Assembly: GCA_027437055.1 (NCBI GenBank)
Contig: DAIAOV010000004.1
Location: forward strand, 29,013-70,559
DNA length: 41,547 nt
Origin: Legionella sp.
GTDB taxonomy: Bacteria > Pseudomonadota > Gammaproteobacteria > Legionellales > Legionellaceae
Direction of reading: 5' to 3'
The notes beneath the pieces are model-generated. The model made no database searches and was not told where the DNA came from. It worked only from the letters and a program-made list of their open reading frames with translations. Positions 26,793 to 33,924 of the stretch are shown in pieces. A program made the translations under genes and the position numbers. Position 1 is the first letter of the stretch; every line of letters begins with the position of its first letter.

Positions 26793-26838
26793 GCAGCTTA
26801 ATGGAGCATCACGCTAGAATGATGCTCCATTAAGCTGC
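26793..26838 (-). terminator. Perfect 19-bp hairpin downstream of icmO
   Basis: Arms 26793-26811 and 26820-26838 (GCAGCTTAATGGAGCATCA and its exact complement) with an 8-base loop. On the minus strand it begins 15 bases after the icmO stop, and a T7 run follows about 8 bases after the stem. It probably ends the icmT-icmO transcript. The stem is unusually long and perfect for a simple terminator, so RNA processing or an element origin is also possible. Confidence 0.65.
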
Positions 26839-26852
26839 AAAAAAAGAGCGTA

Positions 26853-29204
26853 TTATTTTAATTCTTCTTCACTCTTCTTATTAGCTTTTTCTCGTTCACT
26901 GGCAATTTTTGATGATAAACCTTTTACGACTTCAGTTAATTCATGAGCATCAATTATATCTCTGTCTTCGGGTGGATAGCTTGTTGCCATTTGGAAATCT
27001 TTAATTAATTCATTGGCAACAGTTCCTGCATATTTGTCTTTTGCCCCAGCCAAACGTTCGATCATCATCATTTGATTTCTTGTTTCATTAATTGGCAACA
27101 AGGCTTCCGCAAATGCTGCCTTATCCGTTGCCAAAATGGGAGGAGAAGTAGGTGTAATACGTAATGCACTAAAGATAGTTAATGCACCTTCAACTTCCTC
27201 CTCAACCAGATCCTCAACAGGTTCAGGAGCATTATGACCATGAAACGCTATAAGAGCAGCGACACCGCGCTCTATTGGCTCTTGAATATTAGCCTCCCGC
27301 AACGCTTTTGTAATCAATGTGATTTCTTCCGTTTCGACTGCTTTATTGATGCTTAAATCACCGCTATCTAATATCTTTTGGAATGAAGTCAATTGTTTTT
27401 GTAACTTCATCATATAATCATCAGGAGGTGGCTCTACTTTAAGAAATTGATTAATTTTAAGTTGCTTAACTGGTTTGGGGTTAGCATAAAACATCCGTGC
27501 GCGAACAATTTTTGATTTGAAAAATATATGCGCCTCGCCCTCTGTTTGTTCTTTTAAATCAAGAAGATCTACGCGCGCTCTTTTTTCAAATGAAGAGCTT
27601 TTAGTATCCATATAGCTATTAGTTATACCACCATCTTTTGTTTGAAATGAATCTACTTTGGTAACATAGGCTTCGCCCGCTGTTTTGGTGAAAAAGTCCC
27701 ACGTTTCGGCAGGATCTTCCAATTTCATACAAATTTTAATGTTCGTATTTGCACCTATTGATGCGGCCTCTTCTTTCGAGGCTTTCTGGAAAGCCGGTAA
27801 ATCTTGTCCAGCAAAAATAGCCGAGAAACCTAGCGATCTTGCTTGGGCAGGAACAACAGCGAACCCCTGAACAGCATAATAACCATACTCATCAAGGATA
27901 CACATATACGGTGTTGGCGCATTGGTGGGTTTTCTTAGAATAACATCTCGATAATCACCCTCCACTTCTTCACCAAGACCTGCCGCCATCATTGCTTTTA
28001 AAGAAGAAACTATAATTTTACCTAAGTTAGATAACTCATCTGGGGATTTTTCCAAAGCAGGTAATAACACTACTAAAATTCTTCTATTGAGGATCACATC
28101 TTTAAAATCTACCTCTGCTAAATTAGTACGGATGATGTGTCCATAGGTATCAGCTAAAGACGAGAAACTTCTTACCAGCTGCATGGTAATAAAACCGTGT
28201 TGTTCTAATACCTGCGATACTTGCTTTCCTTTTTTCTCTTTATTGTATCCTGGTAAAGTATTGAGATAGTTTCTTAGAGGATCAGTTACCAATTTAGGAA
28301 CGGATTCTATGTTAATGCTTTCCATATCATCACGTGGAAATACCTTATCAACAACTATGGATTCCAAGCGTTGTAAATCGAAGTAATTCCTGATGGTATT
28401 TGCATCTAGAAGTATCGCCCCGTCATCACGCATATAAACCAATAAGCGCATCAATGCTTCTACGAATGCAATGGCCCGTCCTTTCCACATATCACCATCA
28501 CCGCCACCTTGCGATGAACCCATCAAGCTAACAACTAATTGAGTTAACATACTAGAAGAACCCTGACAGAAAGGATTCAATGTGTTGGATAATCTTTTCT
28601 CTTGTGGACCAACAATATCTCGAGCACCGGTCATGAAATTAATTAAGAGCAAATCATCTTCACGCCCCATGCTGCGCACTAAAGAGAATACTTTAGCGTA
28701 AAGCGAGTTATCTCCTTTACCATCAACATAGATAAAACCGCTTGCCTGGACAAGGGCATTATATGCAAGTGACACCAGACACTCTGTTTTACCACTACCC
28801 GTGGAGCCGAAAATTAAAGCGTGAGTACGCATATCATCATTGGCAAACCATAACTCTTCACCTGTTTTGCGATCATTACCAAAAAAGGCAATACCGCGTG
28901 CAATATTAGGTTTGCCTATGCCTGGTTTCAAATCATTATAATCTTTAACTCGCGCTATTAAAGGTAATCGAAATGGCAATTTTTGCTTGCGAGAGTAGCT
29001 ATAAAGAAAAAAACCAGCCCCCATAAGCATTAATAAAGTTGCTGCTTCAGAAAAATAATAAGCAATTGCAGCCAAAGTAAATAAAGTGATCGATATATTA
29101 GTGGGATCAGAAAAACCATCGGCTATTTTCTGAGATAAACTTCTTGTATCCCTTAACAGTAGGGATGGATCTAACTCATTTCGAGTATCAATACCGCGCA
29201 TCAT
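26853..29204 (-). CDS. icmO: Dot/Icm type IV coupling protein IcmO/DotL
   Basis: VirD4-like coupling ATPase that receives effectors and their chaperones (IcmS-IcmW, LvgA, DotN) at the entrance of the channel. The length of 783 residues equals that of L. pneumophila DotL as I recall it. Two membrane segments lie at about residues 37-68. Walker A is GSTGSGKT at 133-140, and Walker B is CILDEYGYY near 428. The long C-terminal tail (about 590-783) is where DotN and the IcmS-W chaperones bind. The ATG overlaps the icmP stop by 4 bases (ATGA), so translation is coupled. Confidence 0.97.
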   Translation of the reverse strand: MMRGIDTRNELDPSLLLRDTRSLSQKIADGFSDPTNISITLFTLAAIAYYFSEAATLLMLMGAGFFLYSYSRKQKLPFRLPLIARVKDYNDLKPGIGKPNIARGIAFFGNDRKTGEELWFANDDMRTHALIFGSTGSGKTECLVSLAYNALVQASGFIYVDGKGDNSLYAKVFSLVRSMGREDDLLLINFMTGARDIVGPQEKRLSNTLNPFCQGSSSMLTQLVVSLMGSSQGGGDGDMWKGRAIAFVEALMRLLVYMRDDGAILLDANTIRNYFDLQRLESIVVDKVFPRDDMESINIESVPKLVTDPLRNYLNTLPGYNKEKKGKQVSQVLEQHGFITMQLVRSFSSLADTYGHIIRTNLAEVDFKDVILNRRILVVLLPALEKSPDELSNLGKIIVSSLKAMMAAGLGEEVEGDYRDVILRKPTNAPTPYMCILDEYGYYAVQGFAVVPAQARSLGFSAIFAGQDLPAFQKASKEEAASIGANTNIKICMKLEDPAETWDFFTKTAGEAYVTKVDSFQTKDGGITNSYMDTKSSSFEKRARVDLLDLKEQTEGEAHIFFKSKIVRARMFYANPKPVKQLKINQFLKVEPPPDDYMMKLQKQLTSFQKILDSGDLSINKAVETEEITLITKALREANIQEPIERGVAALIAFHGHNAPEPVEDLVEEEVEGALTIFSALRITPTSPPILATDKAAFAEALLPINETRNQMMMIERLAGAKDKYAGTVANELIKDFQMATSYPPEDRDIIDAHELTEVVKGLSSKIASEREKANKKSEEELK

Positions 29205-30331
29205 GGTTCTAACTCCTCCATTTGACGGGGTGTTAATTTCACTTCTTTGATAGCAATCTCTAATGCTCTAATTGCTTCATCTATCATGGGAACCAAACAT
29301 CGACGACCCATTTCTTTCTCCGCTCGCCAATGGGCAAAAGGCCCTGCTACTTCAGCATAAGGAGTTTGTCTCCCCATACAATTAAGCATATACCATAATC
29401 GACGATCTATGGGCTTTAGCCATAAAAATTCTGAGCTAGGGACTACGCCATCTGAACGGGCTGCTGTAATTAAAGAGCTCATTACCGTCAGAACATAAGC
29501 ATGTTTACTGACTACCTCTTGTACCAACTCACTATTTTGATACTTTTTCAATGTTGGTCTTGCCACAGAAAAATCTGGCTTACCGTTCACAAACGTTTGA
29601 TCTAATACTTTCAATATATGGTTAGCCGCATCTCTATCTCTATTCATTCGTGCCATAAAAACAGCAGCCAAAGCATAGGCCTGTGGAGATAAACGTTCAA
29701 AGCCATCGAAATAAGGACCTAGTTGCATAGTAAAAACACGTTTAGCATCTCCCCTTCTTATACCAGCAGTCATTTCCTGGCCAGGTATAGGATTATCGAG
29801 CAGAGCGTCATCTTTCCTCAGTAAATTATATTTGCGAGCAAATTCCATCGGTGTTAAAGCCATGGCCCAAGGCCCCTTATTAATATCTTGACTGACTAAA
29901 TCTTCTTTAATAATCGGCATAATAGCAGGCCAGTTAAATTGCTCTTGAGCTCTTAAACTTTTCATATCATGGGCTTTACGAAACTTTAAAGTAATATTAG
30001 ATTTATAAAGAACAATAGCTAAAATGACTAAAATAAAAACAATTGGATAACGCATAAAATCCCCAACATTACGCGTTATAGTCACTAATTGATCCCACTC
30101 AACCGTATTAGGATCTATGGTTTGCATTAAATTAATTTGATCGGTTAATAACTGGCTATGTAAAAATAAATTAAGGAACTTGGCTTGCCAAGTATTAATA
30201 AAGAAAACAAAGCTGACTATATACTGATGCCCTGTTTTCCAAATGATATACACTGTAAAGAAGAGCAAGACGGTAATCCAAACTGGAGCCATCCCATTAT
30301 CAGAACCTTGTTGCGATGCTTGTTGTGCCAT
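29201..30331 (-). CDS. icmP: Dot/Icm coupling-complex protein IcmP/DotM
   Basis: DotM partners with DotL in the coupling complex; its cytoplasmic domain binds acidic Glu-rich effector signals. The 376 residues have two N-terminal membrane segments (about 17-39 and 92-112) followed by a helical cytoplasmic domain (GDFMRYPIVFILV then KAHDMKSLRAQEQFNWP…). Length and ending (KLTPRQMEELEP) fit the family. No strong ribosome site precedes the ATG. It overlaps icmO by 4 bases and follows icmQ by about 150 bases. Confidence 0.96.
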   Translation of the reverse strand: MAQQASQQGSDNGMAPVWITVLLFFTVYIIWKTGHQYIVSFVFFINTWQAKFLNLFLHSQLLTDQINLMQTIDPNTVEWDQLVTITRNVGDFMRYPIVFILVILAIVLYKSNITLKFRKAHDMKSLRAQEQFNWPAIMPIIKEDLVSQDINKGPWAMALTPMEFARKYNLLRKDDALLDNPIPGQEMTAGIRRGDAKRVFTMQLGPYFDGFERLSPQAYALAAVFMARMNRDRDAANHILKVLDQTFVNGKPDFSVARPTLKKYQNSELVQEVVSKHAYVLTVMSSLITAARSDGVVPSSEFLWLKPIDRRLWYMLNCMGRQTPYAEVAGPFAHWRAEKEMGRRCLVPMIDEAIRALEIAIKEVKLTPRQMEELEP

Positions 30332-30479
30332 TGATGCAAACTTTTAAGTAAGATTATTTATTCAAGTATATACCGCTCTCGAGTTATTTTGCGATATTTT
30401 CATATGCTATTCATAAATTATGAAATATTTTTCTTTTTATAGAGCATCCATCGAAATAATTTCACATAAAATAGGTGTA

Positions 30480-31052
30480 TTAGCCTTTGATTAATCGCCC
30501 ATTGCTATAGCGATAGGCACCACTTACATGGATAAAACGACTAATATTGTCCAAGTTTAAACTCTTATCTTTTAGACTTAATAATACCTTCCCTAATTTA
30601 TCTACTAAAGATTTATCAGGAGAAAGAGATAAAATATCCGATTGATTAATATAAATTGCAACGTACGCTTCATTTTGCTTATTTTCTTTAGTCTTTATAA
30701 TCGCCTTAACATCATCTTCATTAGCATAAATTGGTCTAGAAATCATTTGTTTTGGCAAATTAGTAACTATTCTTTCCCAAGAGTGAATATTAGAACCATC
30801 ATAGGAATATAAGGAAATATAAACTTCTTGTTGGCCGCTTCTTAAAGCAATGCGATTAGCTAAATGAGATTCAGCTTTTAATTGTTGTTGACTGCGAGCA
30901 CCTAACTGTTTTACAAAATCATCTCGTATTTCAATTAAATTCTTTCCAATTATCCTAAGAAAATTTGATTTATCCCAGGGGCCATTTTCAATAGCATCAT
31001 TTAATGCCTTTAAAACAGCTTCATTTTGTTCATCAGAGAGCTTATCTTTCAT
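30480..31052 (-). CDS. icmQ: Dot/Icm-associated pore-forming protein IcmQ
   Basis: IcmQ is a cytosolic protein that can insert in membranes and binds NAD through an ADP-ribosyltransferase-like C-terminal domain. Its N-terminal helices are held by its chaperone IcmR, or by FIR proteins in other species. Here it has 190 residues with a helical N-terminus (DEQNEAVLKALNDAIENGPW) and a C-terminal alpha/beta domain (QEVYISLYSYDGSNI; SRFIHVSGAYRYSNGRLI). The length is normal. The partner gene lies 113 bases upstream, in the icmR position. Confidence 0.94.
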   Translation of the reverse strand: MKDKLSDEQNEAVLKALNDAIENGPWDKSNFLRIIGKNLIEIRDDFVKQLGARSQQQLKAESHLANRIALRSGQQEVYISLYSYDGSNIHSWERIVTNLPKQMISRPIYANEDDVKAIIKTKENKQNEAYVAIYINQSDILSLSPDKSLVDKLGKVLLSLKDKSLNLDNISRFIHVSGAYRYSNGRLIKG

Positions 31053-31165
31053 AACATCAGTACTTTATAGTCAAAGGGTAATACCCAAAATTTATATGGA
31101 TGTAAAAGAAGTATAACAGTATTTATCAGAATCGATGTAAAAAAGATCGTTACTTTATAAATTTA

Positions 31166-31459
31166 TTAAGGATTAGAAGGATGAAGATGATTAGCATTTT
31201 CGGGTAATTGCTCATTCATTTTAGCAATACATTCTCCTAGAACTGAAATAGCCTCAGCAAGTACGAGTTTTACATTAGGATTTACATTAGGAAGATTTGG
31301 TGTTTGCCCTAGATTTTCTATCTTTTGTTGATAACCTTCTATACGCTGACAAATGTCATGAACATACACTGAGTCAACGCCAGATACTTCGGATTGTGAT
31401 CTTGCCTGTGATTTTTGATTAAGAAAACCATATCTATTTTTAGTGCTTTCATCAGACAT
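31166..31459 (-). CDS. FIR protein: functional counterpart of IcmR (IcmQ chaperone)
   Basis: This 97-residue gene fills the icmR slot between icmS and icmQ, but the sequence does not look like L. pneumophila IcmR. Outside L. pneumophila that slot is held by unrelated-looking FIR (functional homologue of icmR) genes, whose products bind the N-terminal helices of IcmQ. The protein has a polar N-terminus, a helix with VYVHDICQRIEGYQQKIENL, a Pro/Asn-rich turn, and an amphipathic helix VKLVLAEAISVLGECIAKMN. Two helices separated by a turn fit the FIR model. The identification rests on position and predicted shape, not on matched sequence. A CpxR-like box lies in its promoter. Confidence 0.8.
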   Translation of the reverse strand: MSDESTKNRYGFLNQKSQARSQSEVSGVDSVYVHDICQRIEGYQQKIENLGQTPNLPNVNPNVKLVLAEAISVLGECIAKMNEQLPENANHLHPSNP

Positions 31460-31519
31460 TTTACAACTCCAAATACGTAATATTGTTAAGTTTATTGTAA
31501 CAAATTAGACCATAAACAA

Positions 31520-31552
31520 ATTATAATTCTTCAAAAATTTCTATTTTTTTAC
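31520..31552 (-). promoter_or_regulatory. CpxR-like box and -10 upstream of the FIR gene
   Basis: On the minus strand GTAAA-N5-AGAAA (31552-31538) resembles the CpxR element GTAAA-N5-GTAAA, with the second half imperfect. A perfect TATAAT follows 12 bases later (31525-31520), placing the box over the -35 region. CpxR control of icmR is reported in L. pneumophila, so the same control of a FIR gene is plausible. Confidence 0.5.
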
Positions 31553-31571
31553 AATTTATTAACATTTATAG

Positions 31572-31916
31572 TTAGTCGTACATTAATTCGTCTAACGGAG
31601 TATAATCACGACTAGGACCACCTTGAATTAATTCATTGAGAACATCAGTCATGCATAACAATCGTAAGACATTGGGTGTTACCTCATCAAACACCACTCT
31701 TATTCCTAATAAAGCCCCTTCTGCTTCATCATAGGTGGCACCCAAGCCATAACCTAAACATAAGGAACATAATTGATCCGCGCGTTTTGATATAGCCGGC
31801 AAAAGCCCTGTATCTGCAAAAACCTCTTCAAAACTGACAAATCTATCATTTAAGTAAAACTTTGCGTTCATACTACCAGCAATGGTCGCCATACATTTGC
31901 TTATATCTCTCTCCAT
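31572..31916 (-). CDS. icmS: Dot/Icm effector chaperone subunit IcmS
   Basis: IcmS pairs with IcmW (and LvgA) to form an effector chaperone that docks on the C-terminal tail of DotL. The 114 residues match the family length. Conserved stretches are MERDISKCMATIAGSMNAKF, GLLPAISKRADQLCSLCLGYGLGATYDEAEGALLG and PNVLRLLCMTDVLNELI. The ATG follows the icmT stop with no gap (TAAATG), showing tight coupling. Confidence 0.97.
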   Translation of the reverse strand: MERDISKCMATIAGSMNAKFYLNDRFVSFEEVFADTGLLPAISKRADQLCSLCLGYGLGATYDEAEGALLGIRVVFDEVTPNVLRLLCMTDVLNELIQGGPSRDYTPLDELMYD

Positions 31917-32180
31917 TTATTTCCACCACGGTTGTGCAGATTTAACAGGGCCTGCTAAAGTGCTTCTAAGCCAACGCAAAAAAACAGGTACTGTAAAGCC
32001 ATAATGTTCAATGATGCCAAAAAATATAGCAGATACGATTACAAGAATTCCTGTCCATATCCTTATATGCATTAAAAATAAAAAGATAGGGAAAGCAGCT
32101 CGTGCATCTACCATAAAAAAACGAGCACTGCGTGCGGAATCACGCCAATGTGCCGTTTCAGCAAACCCTCCAGCAGCCAT
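31917..32180 (-). CDS. icmT: Dot/Icm inner-membrane protein IcmT
   Basis: Small inner-membrane protein needed for pore formation and egress from the host cell in L. pneumophila. It has 87 residues: HWRDSARSARFFMVDARAAFP, then a hydrophobic segment of about 25 residues (FLFLMHIRIWTGILVIVSAIFFG), and a C-terminal cytoplasmic or periplasmic tail ending QPWWK. The frame is open from a TTG at 32186, but AAGG lies 7 bases before the ATG at 32180, which also gives a length like the 86 residues of L. pneumophila IcmT. First gene of icmT-icmS-FIR-icmQ-icmP-icmO. TATACT at 32219-32214 may be its -10. Confidence 0.95.
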   Translation of the reverse strand: MAAGGFAETAHWRDSARSARFFMVDARAAFPIFLFLMHIRIWTGILVIVSAIFFGIIEHYGFTVPVFLRWLRSTLAGPVKSAQPWWK

Positions 32181-32213
32181 ACTCAAACCTTAAAAAAGAA
32201 TGATCTTAAAAAA

Positions 32214-32219
32214 AGTATA
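32214..32219 (-). promoter_or_regulatory. Candidate -10 element of icmT
   Basis: TATACT on the minus strand lies 33 bases before the icmT ATG, within AAGTATATACTTTT. No convincing -35 hexamer is found 16-18 bases further upstream, so the promoter may need an activator. Low certainty in this AT-rich spacer. Confidence 0.35.
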
Positions 32220-32291
32220 TACTTAAAATGAGCATTTAGCACCAGAGAAATCATAACATTTATAGCAAAAATTTATAAATTCGCCACAATT

Positions 32292-32573
32292 TTATCCAGA
32301 TGTTTTATCCATTGGAGAATGCTGTTTCGTTGCATTCGGTCCAAGAATATTAGTAAGAGCTTGTCCCATCTCTGCTCTGGGCTTTTGTTGAGCACCGGGC
32401 TTAGGCTGCGCACCGAGCTTAGGCTGCGCAATTAGCTTTGGCTGCAGCTCATCAAACTCATCACTTGTCTCTCGACTCATTACGTCAGAGACGGTAGCGC
32501 TTTTAGCGGTGTTGCGATCCCCTTTGCCAATCATACTAGCTAGCATTTTAGAAGTACTGTGGGAAGCTGCCAT
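32292..32573 (-). CDS. Small protein with PmrA-type promoter upstream of icmT, candidate effector
   Basis: 93 residues, no recognised domain. The N-terminus is Ser/Lys-rich (MAASHSTSKMLASMIGKGDR), and the middle holds three to four copies of a six-residue repeat (AQPKLG / AQPKPG / AQQKPR) encoded by 18-bp tandem repeats. The strong ribosome site AAGGAG lies 5 bases before the ATG. A near-perfect PmrA-type box precedes the gene. In L. pneumophila, as I remember, small PmrA-regulated ceg genes lie just upstream of icmT, so this may be a positional counterpart; I cannot confirm sequence relatedness. The low-complexity repeats make function hard to predict. Confidence 0.65.
   Translation of the reverse strand: MAASHSTSKMLASMIGKGDRNTAKSATVSDVMSRETSDEFDELQPKLIAQPKLGAQPKPGAQQKPRAEMGQALTNILGPNATKQHSPMDKTSG
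32392..32445 (-). repeat. Three 18-bp tandem repeats in the 93-residue gene
   Basis: Units 32392-32409, 32410-32427 and 32428-32445 share GC(A)…GCTT.GGCTGC on the plus strand and encode AQPKPG, AQPKLG and AQPKLI. A degenerate fourth unit follows at the C-terminal side (QQKPRA). Repeat number may vary between strains. Confidence 0.8.
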
Positions 32574-32603
32574 CTGGACTCCTTACTAAACATCTATAGA
32601 ATC

Positions 32604-32636
32604 AAGATAACACAAACATATTAAGGAATTATTAAG
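32604..32636 (-). promoter_or_regulatory. PmrA-type box and -10 for the 93-residue gene
   Basis: On the minus strand 32636-32620 reads CTTAATAATTCCTTAAT: two exact CTTAAT hexamers spaced by 5 bases. TATCTT (32609-32604) lies exactly 10 bases after the box, the same spacing as TATAAT in the nucleotidyltransferase-like gene promoter. The box is 47 bases before the start codon. Confidence 0.75.
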
Positions 32637-32707
32637 AATTTTTAATTTTTTTTGTTCTTTGAAAACACTATATGATAGTAAGTGATTAATAATGAGTGTT
32701 TTTTACT

Positions 32708-33130
32708 TTAAAATGCTTGTCCTCTACTTCTAACTAAATTTTTCAAATGAGGTAAAAAAGCATTAAGTTGTTTTTCTTCATAAGGAGTTGTCTGCATGGC
32801 GGATTGCCAAATACCTTGCGGCCACAAATCATCACTTTTGTTACGAGCAACGACATGAATATGTAATTGCGGAACCACATTCCCTAGGGCGCCAATATTA
32901 AGCTTGTCAGGTTTAAAATAGTCTTTAACTAATAACGAGAGCTGATTGATCTCTTCCATCAAAATTTGCCGCTCCTCCTTTACTAATTGATGCACCTCAT
33001 AAACATTATTTTTCCTAGGCACAAGAATAAACCACGGATAATTTAGTTCATTTTTCAATAAAATTCTCGATAATGGCCAGTTACCAAGAGTAAAGCAAGT
33101 AGATTGAATTCGCTCATCAATAGAAAACAA
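32708..33130 (-). CDS. HIT-family nucleotide hydrolase/transferase
   Basis: 140-residue protein of the histidine-triad superfamily. The signature is VPQLHIHVVARN at residues 86-97, with His90 and His92 of the triad and Gln88 in place of the first His, as is common in this bacterial subgroup. Other typical blocks are YPWFILVPR (strand 2) and KLNIGALGN before the triad, and WPQGIW after it. Family members hydrolyse dinucleoside polyphosphates or nucleotide-amino compounds; the substrate here is unknown. It appears to be a single gene. Confidence 0.88.
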   Translation of the reverse strand: MFSIDERIQSTCFTLGNWPLSRILLKNELNYPWFILVPRKNNVYEVHQLVKEERQILMEEINQLSLLVKDYFKPDKLNIGALGNVVPQLHIHVVARNKSDDLWPQGIWQSAMQTTPYEEKQLNAFLPHLKNLVRSRGQAF

Positions 33131-33490
33131 GATAACCTCGACAAAAATAACGTTTTATAGGGATACCCATAAAGAACGGATAAGTAATTTAATACGGCGC
33201 TCTAAATGAATTATCATTTTACATAGGTCAATTCGTTTAGCAACATTACAACTCATTATGCTTTTAAAAAAATCGCATTAATATTTATTTAAGACCTGCG
33301 ATATATAAAATTAAATTTCAATTGGATAAATTTTAATAAATCTATTGAGTAATGATCCTATTTTGCGTTATGTTGAAATAACCTATTGTATTAATAGGAA
33401 TTAACAATTGTCATTTAAGGACGAATGCAATTGCTCTACTGACATTTATTGTCAGTCGACGATTGATAAGCTTTAGCAAAAGGAGGAGTC
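33131..33490. other. Divergent upstream region of HIT and cold-shock genes
   Basis: AT-rich 360 bases without a credible ORF. The half next to the cold-shock gene should hold its promoter (a TTGCGT / TATTGT-like region near 33363-33390) and a 5' untranslated region of perhaps 100 bases with a hairpin at 33438-33456. A short TTAACAATTG / GAATGCAATTGC similarity is visible around 33403-33434. Nothing else stands out. Confidence 0.5.
33438..33456 (+). promoter_or_regulatory. Hairpin in the 5' leader of the cold-shock gene
   Basis: ACTGACA and TGTCAGT form a perfect 7-bp stem with a TTTAT loop, about 35 bases before the start codon and upstream of the strong ribosome site AAGGAGGAG (33480-33488). 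Cold-shock genes often have structured leaders that control translation with temperature. This role is inferred. Confidence 0.5.
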
Positions 33491-33721
33491 ATGGCTAGAG
33501 GCGAGGTCAAGTGGTTTAATAATGCCAAAGGTTGGGGTTTTATCATACCAGAAGGAGGAGGCGAAGATATTTTCGTTCATTTTTCCTCTATTCATGGTGT
33601 GGGTTACAAAACATTAGCACCTGGACAAGCAGTTACCTATGACGTGGTAAATGGCGAGAGAGGACTCCATGCCTCAAACGTTATTCCACTCAATGAGACT
33701 ATGGCAACGGAAATTGCTTAA
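33491..33721 (+). CDS. Cold-shock domain protein (CspA family)
   Basis: Nucleic-acid chaperone with a single cold-shock domain over residues 3-67: [20 protein letters not shown] holds RNP1 (KGWGFI), and DIFVHFSSI is RNP2. The C-terminal tail NETMATEIA is a short extension. The length of 76 residues is slightly more than the usual 67-70, closer to CspD-like proteins. A very strong ribosome site and a hairpin-containing leader suggest translational control. A palindromic repeat lies 37 bases downstream. Confidence 0.93.
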   Translation: MARGEVKWFNNAKGWGFIIPEGGGEDIFVHFSSIHGVGYKTLAPGQAVTYDVVNGERGLHASNVIPLNETMATEIA

Positions 33722-33757
33722 TTTTATGCAATCAATCGTTGAATAATCTCCTATATA

Positions 33758-33837
33758 AGACCTCTTTTTGAAATCCGCTGTATAGAGGCAAATGCAAGGA
33801 ATAGTTGTTCTTTGCAAAAGCGCCTTAAAAGAGGTCT
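33758..33837. repeat. 80-bp palindromic element with 11-bp inverted ends (AGACCTCTTTT family)
   Basis: AGACCTCTTTT at 33758-33768 faces AAAAGAGGTCT at 33827-33837, a perfect 11-bp inverted repeat. Inside, TGCAAGGAA and TTCTTTGCA form a second nested stem with one G-T pair. It lies just after the cold-shock gene and could terminate its transcript. The end motif matches copies at 26713-26730 and 35005-35023, so it looks like a dispersed small element. Confidence 0.65.
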
Positions 33838-33924
33838 ATTATCTCACTCCATCTTTAGGAATAATTACTGCTACATATCTTATATTCAGATATAATACTT
33901 ATTTATTAAATAATAGCCCTACAG

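Larger units (their letters stand above)
26412..26852. other. Gap between icmO and icmN with element-like repeats and a hairpin
   Basis: This is the longest gene-free stretch inside the secretion locus. From the icmN side it holds AT-rich promoter DNA (about 26420-26570). Next comes an inverted-repeat relic at 26630-26732. A start-led plus-strand frame of 47 codons at 26658-26801 lies partly in that relic and has no ribosome site. A 19-bp perfect hairpin sits just downstream of icmO. No secure gene was seen. Confidence 0.6.
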
